NCBI RefSeq assembly: GCF_004769665.1
Contig: NZ_RQGG01000010.1
Location: 160,303 to 224,302, forward strand
Direction of reading: 5' to 3'
Source: Leptospira kemamanensis
GTDB lineage: Bacteria; Spirochaetota; Leptospiria; Leptospirales; Leptospiraceae
Length of the DNA stretch: 64,000 nt
A program made the translations under genes and the position numbers. Of this stretch, positions 1 to 8,628 are shown piece by piece (positions within the stretch are counted from its first letter, which is position 1; each line of letters starts with the position of its first letter). The notes beneath the pieces were generated by a model. That model worked only from the letters and a program-made list of their open reading frames with translations. It did not search any database and was not told where the DNA came from.

Positions 1-174
1 TGAGTTCGTCTCTGTGGCTCCATTTGGCGCATGCCTTTGTAAGATGGGGATCATGTAAAGATAACTATTATTTCTAGTGATTTCACATTCATCTTTGATT
101 TGTGCTTCACGGGAAATTTCGGAACAACCACACGTCAAAAGAACACAATAGAAACTGAAACTAATAAATCTCAT
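1..174 (-). CDS. Partial lipoprotein gene running off the window
   Basis: The minus strand from an ATG at 174 is open to the window edge, giving 58 residues. They begin with a hydrophobic signal and a lipobox-like LLTCGCSE, so the product is probably an exported lipoprotein. The ATG overlaps the TGA of the upstream gene (ATGA at 174-171), which is typical translational coupling. I do not recognise the mature part, and the C-terminus lies outside the window. Confidence 0.6.
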   Translation of the reverse strand, partial: MRFISFSFYCVLLTCGCSEISREAQIKDECEITRNNSYLYMIPILQRHAPNGATETNS

Positions 175-599
175 TGTGTACTTTTCAGTAATTTTGTTAG
201 ATCTTGGAATTCTTTCTTCTGATCATCAGAACAACTAGATAGGTTTTTTTCTAAAAAAGTTAGGTCTTCTTCTGCTTTCTTCATCTGAGAAACTTTGTAT
301 TCTGGTTTATGACTTACCTTCAAAACAATCTCTCCTGTATAACCAGTCTCCCCGTTTGCTTCCAAAATGATGGATCGGATTCTTTTTAAATATAAAGGAA
401 TCAATGACTGTATGTTCGCATCTTTCGAATACTCGTTTATAGCCGTAGTCAAAAAGGTGATTTTTTTTCTATGAATGGAAGTGAGATCTGATTTTTTTTC
501 GCAATCAATTATGGAATCACATGGATTCTTTGTTTTGGACTCTCCATAGACAGTCACTGAAATCAACATCACAACGAAAACAAATCTGTGTACATTCAT
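171..599 (-). CDS. Small secreted hypothetical protein
   Basis: This 142-residue protein starts with a cleavable-looking signal peptide (MNVHRFVFVVMLISVTVYG). The mature part is charged and helical, with two CxxxxxxC-like cysteine positions near the N-terminus (NPCDSIIDC) and a Cys near the end, and probably sits in the periplasm. It is the first gene of a minus-strand pair, coupled by ATGA to the lipoprotein gene that leaves the window. I recognise no family. It is divergent from the hydrolase gene at 692, and the roughly 90 bp between them must carry both promoters. Confidence 0.6.
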   Translation of the reverse strand: MNVHRFVFVVMLISVTVYGESKTKNPCDSIIDCEKKSDLTSIHRKKITFLTTAINEYSKDANIQSLIPLYLKRIRSIILEANGETGYTGEIVLKVSHKPEYKVSQMKKAEEDLTFLEKNLSSCSDDQKKEFQDLTKLLKSTQ

Positions 600-691
600 A
601 TCGAAAATAGAATCAAATCCAAAAAAAGAATCAAGCGTAAATACTTAAGATAAATGTTTACAATCGAAGGGATTGAAAAAACCCTTAGTTT

Positions 692-1552
692 ATGTTGCCG
701 ATTTCGATTCGCACAAAATTCCACACCATTGAGGGATTAGAGTGGGGGAATCCGCAAGGAACACCCATAGTCTGTTTTCATGGATGGTTGGACAATGCAA
801 ATAGTTTTGCACCACTAGCCAAATATTTCCCAGAGCATCGATTTCTCTCCTTCGATTTTCCAGGCCATGGGAAATCCACTCACAAACCAGAAAATTCAGT
901 GTATTATTTTGCAGAATATGCGTTAGAAATAGTATCCATCATACAAACTTTAGGTTTAGAGGATTTTATTTTGATGGCCCATTCCATGGGAGCCGCCATT
1001 TCTACGTTAGTTGCCGGCACCAATCTACTCAAAATTAAGAAACTAGTTTTAATTGAGGCTTTGGGACCAATAACGAATCCTTCCCAATCGGCACCAGACA
1101 TTATGGCAGAAGCCATCAAACAGATATTACATCCCAGAGGAAAAAAAGAAACGTATTTCCCCAATATGGATTCGGCAGTTGCCATACGACTACGCGCAGG
1201 AGATATGGACGAAAATTCTGCATCATTACTTATGGAAAGAGGAATTGAAAAAACGCCTCACGGCCTAAAACCAAGACGCGACCTTAGACTGCACTTCAAT
1301 TCATTCTTTCGATATACGGAGGAACAAGTTGTATCTTTTTGCGAAAGGATTGAATGTCCTACATTGCTTATATTAGGTGACAAATCAAACTTTCCTATCG
1401 GAAGTGCTTATCCAAATAGAAAATCAGCTGTTCAAAATTTAACAGAAGTCACTTTAAGCGGAGGGCATCACCTACATATGGATCATCCCGAAAAAGTCGC
1501 ACACGTCATTCAACAATTTTTAAACGATCAGAAAACAAAGGACAATTCATGA
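692..1552 (+). CDS. Alpha/beta hydrolase, serine-hydrolase-like
   Basis: This 286-residue protein is an alpha/beta-fold hydrolase. It has the oxyanion motif HGW at 30-32, the FDFPGHGKS strand-turn at about 54-62, the nucleophile elbow AHSMGA with Ser98, an acid-region GDKSNF, and a C-terminal GGHHLHMDHP segment supplying the catalytic His (259 or 260). The overall pattern resembles the SERHL-like branch. The substrate is unknown. It is the first gene of a long plus-strand run, and its stop overlaps the thioesterase start by 4 nt (ATGA). The leader has AAGGG...CCCTT at 667-686 that could fold as a short hairpin. Confidence 0.85.
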   Translation: MLPISIRTKFHTIEGLEWGNPQGTPIVCFHGWLDNANSFAPLAKYFPEHRFLSFDFPGHGKSTHKPENSVYYFAEYALEIVSIIQTLGLEDFILMAHSMGAAISTLVAGTNLLKIKKLVLIEALGPITNPSQSAPDIMAEAIKQILHPRGKKETYFPNMDSAVAIRLRAGDMDENSASLLMERGIEKTPHGLKPRRDLRLHFNSFFRYTEEQVVSFCERIECPTLLILGDKSNFPIGSAYPNRKSAVQNLTEVTLSGGHHLHMDHPEKVAHVIQQFLNDQKTKDNS

Positions 1553-2091
1553 GTTCACCAATTGAAAACCCATCTCGGCATGGTTACGAAATTCACCACG
1601 ATACTTGTTTCGGTTGTGGGAAAGAAAACCCACTTGGACTCGTAGCCGATTTCACCTTTCATGATGAAACGGGAGAAGTAAACTTTACTTATAATTTCAA
1701 GAAATTGTATAACGGTGCACCTGGCTTTGTACATGGTGGTATATTATCAACGATGTTAGACGAAGCAATGGGCGGACTTTGTTTTCATTTAGGCTACATT
1801 GTCATGACGGATACAATGAGTTTTAAATTTCACAAAGCAACACCAGTGGAAACAGAACTACTCATCCGAGCGTGGCCGATAAAAAAAGCGAAACGTAAAG
1901 TATTATTAGAGTGTGAGCTCACTTCACTCAACGGAGAAATTCTCTATGTCAAAGGAGAAGGAGCTTTCCATATTCTACCACCTAGATTTTTCTCAGAAAA
2001 ATTGACTGGGGGAAAAATAGCGATTGCGAATGAATTATTATCTGTTAATAAATTGAAACGAGCACATCTCTTTGACAGGATAGAAACATGA
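1549..2091 (+). CDS. PaaI-like hotdog thioesterase
   Basis: This 180-residue single hotdog domain probably hydrolyses an acyl-CoA or a similar acyl thioester in the cytoplasm. The diagnostic helix region is FVHGGILSTMLDEAMG at about 60-75, with HGG and the DE pair expected at the active site. An N-terminal CFGCG segment (20-24) is common in this subfamily. It overlaps the genes on both sides by 4 nt (ATGA both times), so it is cotranslated with the hydrolase and the lipoprotein. Confidence 0.85.
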   Translation: MSSPIENPSRHGYEIHHDTCFGCGKENPLGLVADFTFHDETGEVNFTYNFKKLYNGAPGFVHGGILSTMLDEAMGGLCFHLGYIVMTDTMSFKFHKATPVETELLIRAWPIKKAKRKVLLECELTSLNGEILYVKGEGAFHILPPRFFSEKLTGGKIAIANELLSVNKLKRAHLFDRIET

Positions 2092-3407
2092 ATTCAAAAT
2101 TTTACGCAATCTTGATCGCCGCATTGGTTTTTCAATGTTCTGGCGCATCAGTAAAAGATGGGTCAGGTGACCAAGAATTTGAACTGAAATTAACAAAAGG
2201 TAAATGGATCCGTACAGAAAGATTTAAAAATTCAGGTGGAATCCGCGCGGTCGGAGAAGTGAAGGCAGAATGTGGTGGAGCAAAGTGTTCGGAAGAACAA
2301 GTTTCTAAGTTTGCTGCACCTAAGATCAAATCATTGCCAAAACATGGAATTTGGGAAGAATACATCCAATTTGAACAACCAGGATCTACTCCAGAAAGTC
2401 CAAAATTCAAATCAACACTTGACCAAGTCGGTGAATACATCGATGGGAAAAAAACAGGAATCTGGAAAAAACCTGACCCTGAAAACCCACAAAAATTCCT
2501 CGCCGAAACTCCTTGGGTAGATGGGAAAAAAGAAGGTGTGGCCAAAACCTTCGACAAACAAGGGAATGTGACATCCGAAACTACATATGTAGATGATAAA
2601 AAAAATGGTCCTTATTATCGAAAAAATAGTAAAGGGGAATGGGTTGAAAAAGGTTCCTTTAAGGACAACGAAGAAGAAGGGGAATGGGTCTATCATTTTG
2701 TTGGCGCTGATGGAAACGGAATCAAAACAAAAGTTTCTTATGCAAACGGCTTAAAAAATGGATTAGAGATCAATTACTATAAAGATGGCGCCGTTGAGTC
2801 CCAAGGAAACTATGTTTCCGACGTTCGGACTGGAACTTGGAAAATGTTTGGTGGAAAAGGAAATCTTTTAGCAGAAGGAAACTACTCAAAAAAAGAAAAC
2901 TCCGAAAACTTAGACATCAAATATGAAAGGACTGGTATTTGGAAAGAATACTATCCAGATGGAAAACTATTTGGCTCTGGTCAACGCAAACATACGCGCA
3001 CCGGTGAATGGAAATTCTATTATAAAAATGGCCAAGTAGCATATCATGGAAACATGGCTAACGAAAGTATGTTAGAAACTGCAAAAGTTTATGACCAAAC
3101 GGGAAGAATTTTAGGAGAAGGGAAACTGTTTTTCTCTCTTGTTAAAATAGATGAAGAACTCCAAGACCTAAAATTAAACTACAAACCAAGTATTCCTTTT
3201 ACCTACTTTTACCCTTCCGGAAAAAAAAGAATGGTGATTCGTTCAACTGAAGATGCAACGGAATATTCCGAAGATGGAAGAGAACTCGGGAAAGGTCCAG
3301 TGGAACCACAGGGAAGAAAAATGGGATGTTGGACAATTGGTGGAAAAACAGAATACTATATGATCGACAAACCAATGCCTAAAATGACTGCTTCGCAATG
3401 CAAATAG
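2088..3407 (+). CDS. YwqK/MORN-repeat lipoprotein
   Basis: This 439-residue protein starts with a signal peptide and lipobox (LVFQC, Cys17). It is then built of tandem beta-repeats of the form YxDGxxxGxWKxYYxNG, for example GTWKMFGGKGNLLAEGNY and GIWKEYYPDGKLFGSG. This is the YwqK/MORN-like repeat. These proteins are often annotated as toxin-antitoxin YwqK antitoxins, but here the protein is a surface or periplasmic lipoprotein and no toxin is adjacent, so I do not assign an antitoxin role. It overlaps the MoxR gene by 10 nt and so belongs to the Bat operon. Confidence 0.8.
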   Translation: MNSKFYAILIAALVFQCSGASVKDGSGDQEFELKLTKGKWIRTERFKNSGGIRAVGEVKAECGGAKCSEEQVSKFAAPKIKSLPKHGIWEEYIQFEQPGSTPESPKFKSTLDQVGEYIDGKKTGIWKKPDPENPQKFLAETPWVDGKKEGVAKTFDKQGNVTSETTYVDDKKNGPYYRKNSKGEWVEKGSFKDNEEEGEWVYHFVGADGNGIKTKVSYANGLKNGLEINYYKDGAVESQGNYVSDVRTGTWKMFGGKGNLLAEGNYSKKENSENLDIKYERTGIWKEYYPDGKLFGSGQRKHTRTGEWKFYYKNGQVAYHGNMANESMLETAKVYDQTGRILGEGKLFFSLVKIDEELQDLKLNYKPSIPFTYFYPSGKKRMVIRSTEDATEYSEDGRELGKGPVEPQGRKMGCWTIGGKTEYYMIDKPMPKMTASQCK

Positions 3408-4378
3408 ACCAAGAACAAATTAAAGACATCTCTGACCAAATCAAACTGATTCGGTCAGAATTAGCAGAATCAATATCAGGAATGGATCATGTCATCCAAT
3501 CCTTGTTTGTTGGACTCGTAGCAAATGGACATATCCTATTAGAAGGTATGCCTGGACTTGCTAAAACCTTAGTCGCCAAAAATTTAGCCTCCATCATAGA
3601 TGCTAATTTCTCAAGAGTTCAATTTACACCTGATTTGTTACCAGCAGACCTAATTGGTACCAATATATTTAATCCGAAAACCTCATCTTTTGAAATTAGG
3701 AAAGGGCCTATTTTCACCAATGTGTTGTTAGCTGACGAAATCAACAGAGCACCTGCAAAAGTTCAATCTGCCTTATTACAATGTATGGAAGAAAGACAGG
3801 TTTCTATTGCAGACCAAACCTTTGACTTAGCTCCTCCTTTTTTTGTAATCGCAACGCAAAACCCAATTGATCAAGAAGGGACGTACCCATTACCAGAGGC
3901 GCAATTGGATCGATTTTTGTTCAAAGTGACAGTTGGGTATCCCAATTTCGACGAAGAAGTTGCAATCTTACACCAACATGGCAATGTTCAATTTCAAAAA
4001 TCTTCGCCAAAAAAAACGATGAAACCAAAGGATATCCAAAAGATTTCTGAAATTTCGAATCATGTTTTTGTTGATCCGAAACTTTATGCTTATATTGTGA
4101 ATTTAACAAGGAATACACGTCCTAATTCCACAAATAACACAGAACTCAAAACCTTTATCCTTCATGGTGTAAGTCCAAGAGCCAGCTTAGCTTTATTAAA
4201 AGTAAGTCGGATCAACGCATTATTAGAAGGAAGAACATTTGTGATTCCAGAAGATATCCAAAGATTTTTTCCGGAAATAGTGAAACACAGACTTCACTTA
4301 ACTATCGATGCAATTAGTGAAGACATAAGCACAGATTCAATTGTAAAAAGGATATTGGCCGTAACGGAAGTTCCATAA
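3398..4378 (+). CDS. MoxR-family AAA+ ATPase
   Basis: This 326-residue AAA+ ATPase has Walker A EGMPGLAKT (about 49-57), Walker B VLLADEIN (109-116), sensor-1 ATQNP (152-156) and a C-terminal lid. MoxR ATPases are chaperone-like and typically work with VWA-domain proteins encoded beside them, as here (DUF58, BatA, BatB). It begins inside the end of the YwqK lipoprotein gene and ends one base before the DUF58 gene. It is probably the cytoplasmic ATPase of the Bat system. Confidence 0.93.
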   Translation: MQIDQEQIKDISDQIKLIRSELAESISGMDHVIQSLFVGLVANGHILLEGMPGLAKTLVAKNLASIIDANFSRVQFTPDLLPADLIGTNIFNPKTSSFEIRKGPIFTNVLLADEINRAPAKVQSALLQCMEERQVSIADQTFDLAPPFFVIATQNPIDQEGTYPLPEAQLDRFLFKVTVGYPNFDEEVAILHQHGNVQFQKSSPKKTMKPKDIQKISEISNHVFVDPKLYAYIVNLTRNTRPNSTNNTELKTFILHGVSPRASLALLKVSRINALLEGRTFVIPEDIQRFFPEIVKHRLHLTIDAISEDISTDSIVKRILAVTEVP

Positions 4379-4379
4379 A

Positions 4380-5198
4380 ATGCTGAACCCAGAGTTAAAA
4401 AGACTACTGCAAGTTTTGCAATGGGAATCAAAAAAGAAATTTGCTTCGAATAGAAAAGGTCTTTTATACACAGCGGATCGAGGAAGAGGACTTGATTTCA
4501 AAGAAGTTAGAAATTATCAATATGGTGATGACATTCGTTACATTGATTGGAATGTCACTTCCAGAACTGGTGAACTTCATACAAAAGAATTTTATGAAGA
4601 AAAAGATGCGACCATCATTTTATTCATAGATACTAGCTTATCCATGGATGAAGCAAAATCAAATTCCACCATCCAAATTGCTTTATTTTTATCCTTATTT
4701 CATATACGACTTGGAAACCGTATTTTTATTGTTAGTTTTTCCGATCACATTTTTTCATCGGGAAAATGGTTTAAAACAGAATCAGAAGTATTAACTTTCT
4801 TTGATCAACTGAAAAAACAAAAAGTCGGCAATGAAACCAACTACTTAGAAGCATACCAATATGCTTTCAAAATCCATCCAAAATATGCAGTGACATATTG
4901 GTTAAGTGATTTTATGAACTTTTCTACTTTGGCCAAACAATTTAAAATGCCGAAGATTTGGGACCAATATGGTATTTGGATTCAAGATGAGATCGATGAA
5001 ATAGAAAGACCTTTTTTCCTTCGATTCTTTCGTATCATCGCACAAGAGAGTAGGTCTTTACAAGGCAACGAGTCGATTTATTCAAAAGATTTATTATCTG
5101 CAAAATCGTTATTTGGCAAAAATTTAATCCAAATCGATCCCACTGCAAAACTTCACAATCAAATCTTACCTTTATTCAAAGTGCGAAGTAATGTATAA
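4380..5198 (+). CDS. DUF58 / VWA-like protein of the Bat cluster
   Basis: This 272-residue protein carries the DUF58 signature GRGLDFKEVRNYQYGDDIRYIDW (35-57, where such proteins bind their partner). It then has a VWA-like fold with a MIDAS-type D-T-S-L-S at 84-88. It has no signal peptide or membrane segment and is probably cytoplasmic, acting with the MoxR ATPase immediately upstream. The MoxR-DUF58-BatA gene order is the classical arrangement. It overlaps the next gene by 8 nt. Confidence 0.9.
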   Translation: MLNPELKRLLQVLQWESKKKFASNRKGLLYTADRGRGLDFKEVRNYQYGDDIRYIDWNVTSRTGELHTKEFYEEKDATIILFIDTSLSMDEAKSNSTIQIALFLSLFHIRLGNRIFIVSFSDHIFSSGKWFKTESEVLTFFDQLKKQKVGNETNYLEAYQYAFKIHPKYAVTYWLSDFMNFSTLAKQFKMPKIWDQYGIWIQDEIDEIERPFFLRFFRIIAQESRSLQGNESIYSKDLLSAKSLFGKNLIQIDPTAKLHNQILPLFKVRSNV

Positions 5199-6030
5199 GT
5201 TTATTCTTTTCCAAATTTTATTCTGTTTTGCTTTAATTGCATCACCAAAGGAAACCTTATCCCTAGATAAAATATATGTTGGTGATAAGGTTCAATACGA
5301 GATCCGGTGGGAGGAACCTTCGGTAACCGATGTGATTTTAGAACCAGGGGAAATTTATGAAGACGAATCATTACCAGTTCTAGAAATTCTATCTGTGGAC
5401 AAATTAGATCATAAAGTCACAGCTTCGATTATTTTCTTTATGGCAGGAGAATTCTATTTACCAACAGTATGGAAGGAAAATGGTAAAGAATTTAAATCAA
5501 CACTCAAAATTACAGTATCTTCACATTTAACAGGGATGGAATCAGAAATAGAAGATGTAGATCCACCCATATTGTTCTCGGGTCCTTACCTATTTAGACT
5601 ACTTGGCCTTATACTTTTTACATGTATCAATTTATATATCCTTTATGCTTTATATCTTTATTGGAAATCCAAACCAAAAGTTGTAGACGCTCTCTGGGAA
5701 AAAAATCCAACCTTACCAGAATCAACCAAACGTTTGCAAAACATAGAACAGTATTTACAGACAGAAACCATTTTTGAAAAAGAATTAATCTTTAAAATCA
5801 GTGAATACTTAAAGGAAATATATTCTGAAAAGTTAAATGAAAATCTACTTGGTAATACTGATTCAGAGTTTCTTGCCACGATTCATGACAAAACCCATAT
5901 TCCAGATTCATTCATACGTGAAATTCGAATGTATTTTAGAGAAATGAAATACAATCAAAACGAAGTAATTCTTTCTAAAGAGAAAGCAAACCAAATTTGG
6001 GAACAAATCAAAAAGGATTTTTTGACTTAA
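5191..6030 (+). CDS. Small BatD-like membrane protein
   Basis: This 279-residue protein has a signal peptide (1-18), a periplasmic beta-rich domain of about 110 residues, one transmembrane segment (about 131-155, FRLLGLILFTCINLYILYALYLYW) and a cytoplasmic helical tail. This layout matches the small BatD-related or DUF4381-type subunit found between DUF58 and BatA genes. It overlaps DUF58 by 8 nt and precedes batA by 1 nt. The function is inferred from position only. Confidence 0.75.
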   Translation: MYKFILFQILFCFALIASPKETLSLDKIYVGDKVQYEIRWEEPSVTDVILEPGEIYEDESLPVLEILSVDKLDHKVTASIIFFMAGEFYLPTVWKENGKEFKSTLKITVSSHLTGMESEIEDVDPPILFSGPYLFRLLGLILFTCINLYILYALYLYWKSKPKVVDALWEKNPTLPESTKRLQNIEQYLQTETIFEKELIFKISEYLKEIYSEKLNENLLGNTDSEFLATIHDKTHIPDSFIREIRMYFREMKYNQNEVILSKEKANQIWEQIKKDFLT

Positions 6031-6031
6031 G

Positions 6032-6985
6032 ATGGATCAGTTCCAACGACCTTACCTTCTCTTTTTTATTCTCCCTATCCTTATTTTATATGTTTACCAA
6101 TGGAAAAAAAATCCATTTGGACCCATTTTTTTAATCCAATCAGATCGTTTTCAAAAACCAAAACATCAATTCCTCACGAAATTAAGAAAGTATGTTTATC
6201 TATTATCTGAATTTATTGTCTATTTAGCCTTGGTTTTCTTAGTGATTGCTGCAGCAGGTCCAGGTGAGAGCTACAAACTAACACCCGATACTACAAAGGG
6301 TGTAGATATCATGATCGCTCTCGACATTTCAGGTTCCATGGTAAATTCTTACGACTTTTTGCCTAAAAATAGATTAACCGTATCAAAAGAACTTTTGCGA
6401 GTGTTTATCCAAAAAAGATTATACGATCGCATTGGTATCGTTTTGTTTGCAGGAGCTGCATATCTCCAATCTCCACTTTCCAGTGATCGTTATGCGTTAG
6501 ATGAACTAATCAATGAAACTTCCAATGAAGATATCGAAGAACAAGGCACGGCGATCGGAGATGCCCTTGTATTGTCAACCTACCGACTCAAACATTCAGA
6601 AGCAAAATCGAAAGTAATCATTTTACTAACCGATGGAGTTTCCAATACGGGGAAATTGGATCCAGAAACAGCTGCCTACGCGGCAAAATCCCTTGGAGTC
6701 AAAGTCTACTGCATTGGCATCGGAAAAGAAGAAGGTCAGTACGAAGTTAATTATGAATCACTTGCAAAAATATCGATGAATACAAATGGAAGATTTTTTA
6801 GAGCGGAATCACCAGAAGATTTGCAAGAAGTATTAAATGAAATCAATAGTCTCGAAGTTGTGGAATTACCTTCTAAACCATTAGAAATCCATGAAACACA
6901 CTTTCCGAATTTTGTTTATTTTGCATTCATCCTTTTACTTACCCATTTATTGATGAAACTATACCCTTCCCCGGAGAAAATTTGA
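6032..6985 (+). CDS. batA: BatA, VWA-domain aerotolerance protein
   Basis: This 317-residue protein has two N-terminal membrane segments (about 8-22 and 55-74), a VWA domain with MIDAS D98-I-S-G-S102 plus a distal TDGVSN motif, and a C-terminal membrane segment (about 290-308). This is the BatA layout, with the VWA domain on one membrane face. Bat proteins are linked to oxygen tolerance and envelope stress in Bacteroides and were studied in Leptospira biflexa, where their exact role remained unclear. It overlaps the next gene by 4 nt. Confidence 0.92.
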   Translation: MDQFQRPYLLFFILPILILYVYQWKKNPFGPIFLIQSDRFQKPKHQFLTKLRKYVYLLSEFIVYLALVFLVIAAAGPGESYKLTPDTTKGVDIMIALDISGSMVNSYDFLPKNRLTVSKELLRVFIQKRLYDRIGIVLFAGAAYLQSPLSSDRYALDELINETSNEDIEEQGTAIGDALVLSTYRLKHSEAKSKVIILLTDGVSNTGKLDPETAAYAAKSLGVKVYCIGIGKEEGQYEVNYESLAKISMNTNGRFFRAESPEDLQEVLNEINSLEVVELPSKPLEIHETHFPNFVYFAFILLLTHLLMKLYPSPEKI

Positions 6986-8628
6986 TGGATGCAAATAGAA
7001 TTATCATACTTGGCATCATCACTTTAGTGGTTGGACTAATAGTTTCATTATTTAAACTTTGGATCAATCATTCGTCTCAAAAATTAAAAAAAGATCATCC
7101 TTCTTTAGTCAATAGATTACAAACTACAAATACGAAGATTCTCTTCTTACGTTCTGTAATATTTTTATTAGCAGTATTATTCGCAATTGAGTCCTTATAT
7201 AAAGTCAAATCAGTTGATGCAGAATCCACGAAAGACTTTGAATCAGCAGACATCTTATTTGTAGTGGATGTTAGTTTATCCATGAATGCTGTGGATGTTA
7301 AACCAAATCGATTAAAACGTTTCCAAGATGTAATCTTACGGTTACTTCCTGATTTAAAAGGCAATCGTGTCGGAATGATTGTATTTGCTGGGCAATCCTT
7401 CGCATACTGTCCCCTTACATCAGACATCACTGCTGTTTCGGATTACATCAAATCACTAGGTGTTGAAATGGTGGGAGCCAAAGGAACTAATTTAGGCAAA
7501 GCTTTAGAAAAAGTAGAATCGGTTAGAAAAAAAAGTAAACATTTACAGTCGATGCTCACCGTCATTGTCACAGATGGAGAAGACCATGAAAAACAATCTT
7601 TACCAAACCTAGAAGGGGACGTTGTGGTATGGGGAATTGGAACGGAAGAAGGAGGACCGATTGAATTTCGAGATCCAAGTACGGGAAAAGGTGGGTTTGT
7701 AACTTACGATTCTAACTTAGTAGACTCACCTTATTCTGAAAATGTGATCAACTCTAAACTTAACTTAGATATCTTAACATCTTTAGCGGATCGGTATGAA
7801 GGAGAGTATCACAACATTTCGTTTTATGAAGATGGTGCCTTAAACCTCGTAGATAAAATCCAATCGATGAAAAAAACCAAAACCGAACGGCTAGAAAGAT
7901 TTAAAAATGAAGATGGTGCTCATCCTTACCTTTTGATTTCCTTTTTTTTACTCCTAGTGGAACGAGTGATATCAATCCATTTACAAAAAAATATTTTTTT
8001 TAAATTATCTATCTTCCTTGTTTTATTACTAACATTCCAAAACCAAATATATGCCTGGGAGTTGGATCCTGGTGGTAACGCCATTGAGAGAGGCAAACAA
8101 GCTTACGAAAATCAAAATTACAATGAAAGCCAAAAAGAATTTACAAAAGCAAAGGAATACATAGAAGACGATCCCAGATTAATTTACAATGAATCCACAA
8201 CCGCATACCAAATGGGGAAATTTATGGAATCAAAGGAATTATTGGATAAAACTCTGCAACATCCCAAGTCAGACTCCGATTTAAAATCCAAAGCTCATTT
8301 TGCCAAAGGAAACATTTACTCTAAGTTAGGTCAAAAGAAAGAAGCTCTCAAATCGTATCTTCAAAGTTTAAAAGAAAATCCCGATAACATCGCTGCCAAA
8401 AAAAACATTGAACATTTAACCAAAAAACAAAACACAAGTCCTAAAAATAACCAGGGACAAGGGCAAACACAAAACCCAAATCCTTCCAAAACACCAAAAG
8501 AAAACCAAAAATCGGAAAACGAGAGCCAAAATCCATCTGATGTCGATCGAATTATGGAACCATTTTCCAATGATTCAATTCTAAAAAACAAAAGAGGAGG
8601 ATCATTCGACAATGAAAAATTTTGGTAG
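6982..8628 (+). CDS. batB: BatB-BatC fusion (VWA plus TPR)
   Basis: The protein has 548 residues. The N-terminal half is BatB, with two membrane segments, a VWA MIDAS D96-V-S-L-S100 and a TDGEDH loop. After another membrane stretch (about 312-357) come TPR-type repeats at about 360-475 (for example YENQNYNESQKEF, then KAHFAKGNIYSKLGQKKEAL). It ends in a low-complexity Asn/Gln/Pro/Lys tail. Separate BatC proteins carry such TPRs elsewhere, so this is a fused BatB-BatC. The reading frame is continuous with no sign of a frameshift. Confidence 0.9.
   Translation: MMDANRIIILGIITLVVGLIVSLFKLWINHSSQKLKKDHPSLVNRLQTTNTKILFLRSVIFLLAVLFAIESLYKVKSVDAESTKDFESADILFVVDVSLSMNAVDVKPNRLKRFQDVILRLLPDLKGNRVGMIVFAGQSFAYCPLTSDITAVSDYIKSLGVEMVGAKGTNLGKALEKVESVRKKSKHLQSMLTVIVTDGEDHEKQSLPNLEGDVVVWGIGTEEGGPIEFRDPSTGKGGFVTYDSNLVDSPYSENVINSKLNLDILTSLADRYEGEYHNISFYEDGALNLVDKIQSMKKTKTERLERFKNEDGAHPYLLISFFLLLVERVISIHLQKNIFFKLSIFLVLLLTFQNQIYAWELDPGGNAIERGKQAYENQNYNESQKEFTKAKEYIEDDPRLIYNESTTAYQMGKFMESKELLDKTLQHPKSDSDLKSKAHFAKGNIYSKLGQKKEALKSYLQSLKENPDNIAAKKNIEHLTKKQNTSPKNNQGQGQTQNPNPSKTPKENQKSENESQNPSDVDRIMEPFSNDSILKNKRGGSFDNEKFW

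Noticed and set aside
2088..3407. YwqK protein as antitoxin of a toxin-antitoxin pair
   Set aside because: The name comes from database practice. The protein is a lipoprotein, no small toxin gene is adjacent, and the operon is of Bat type.
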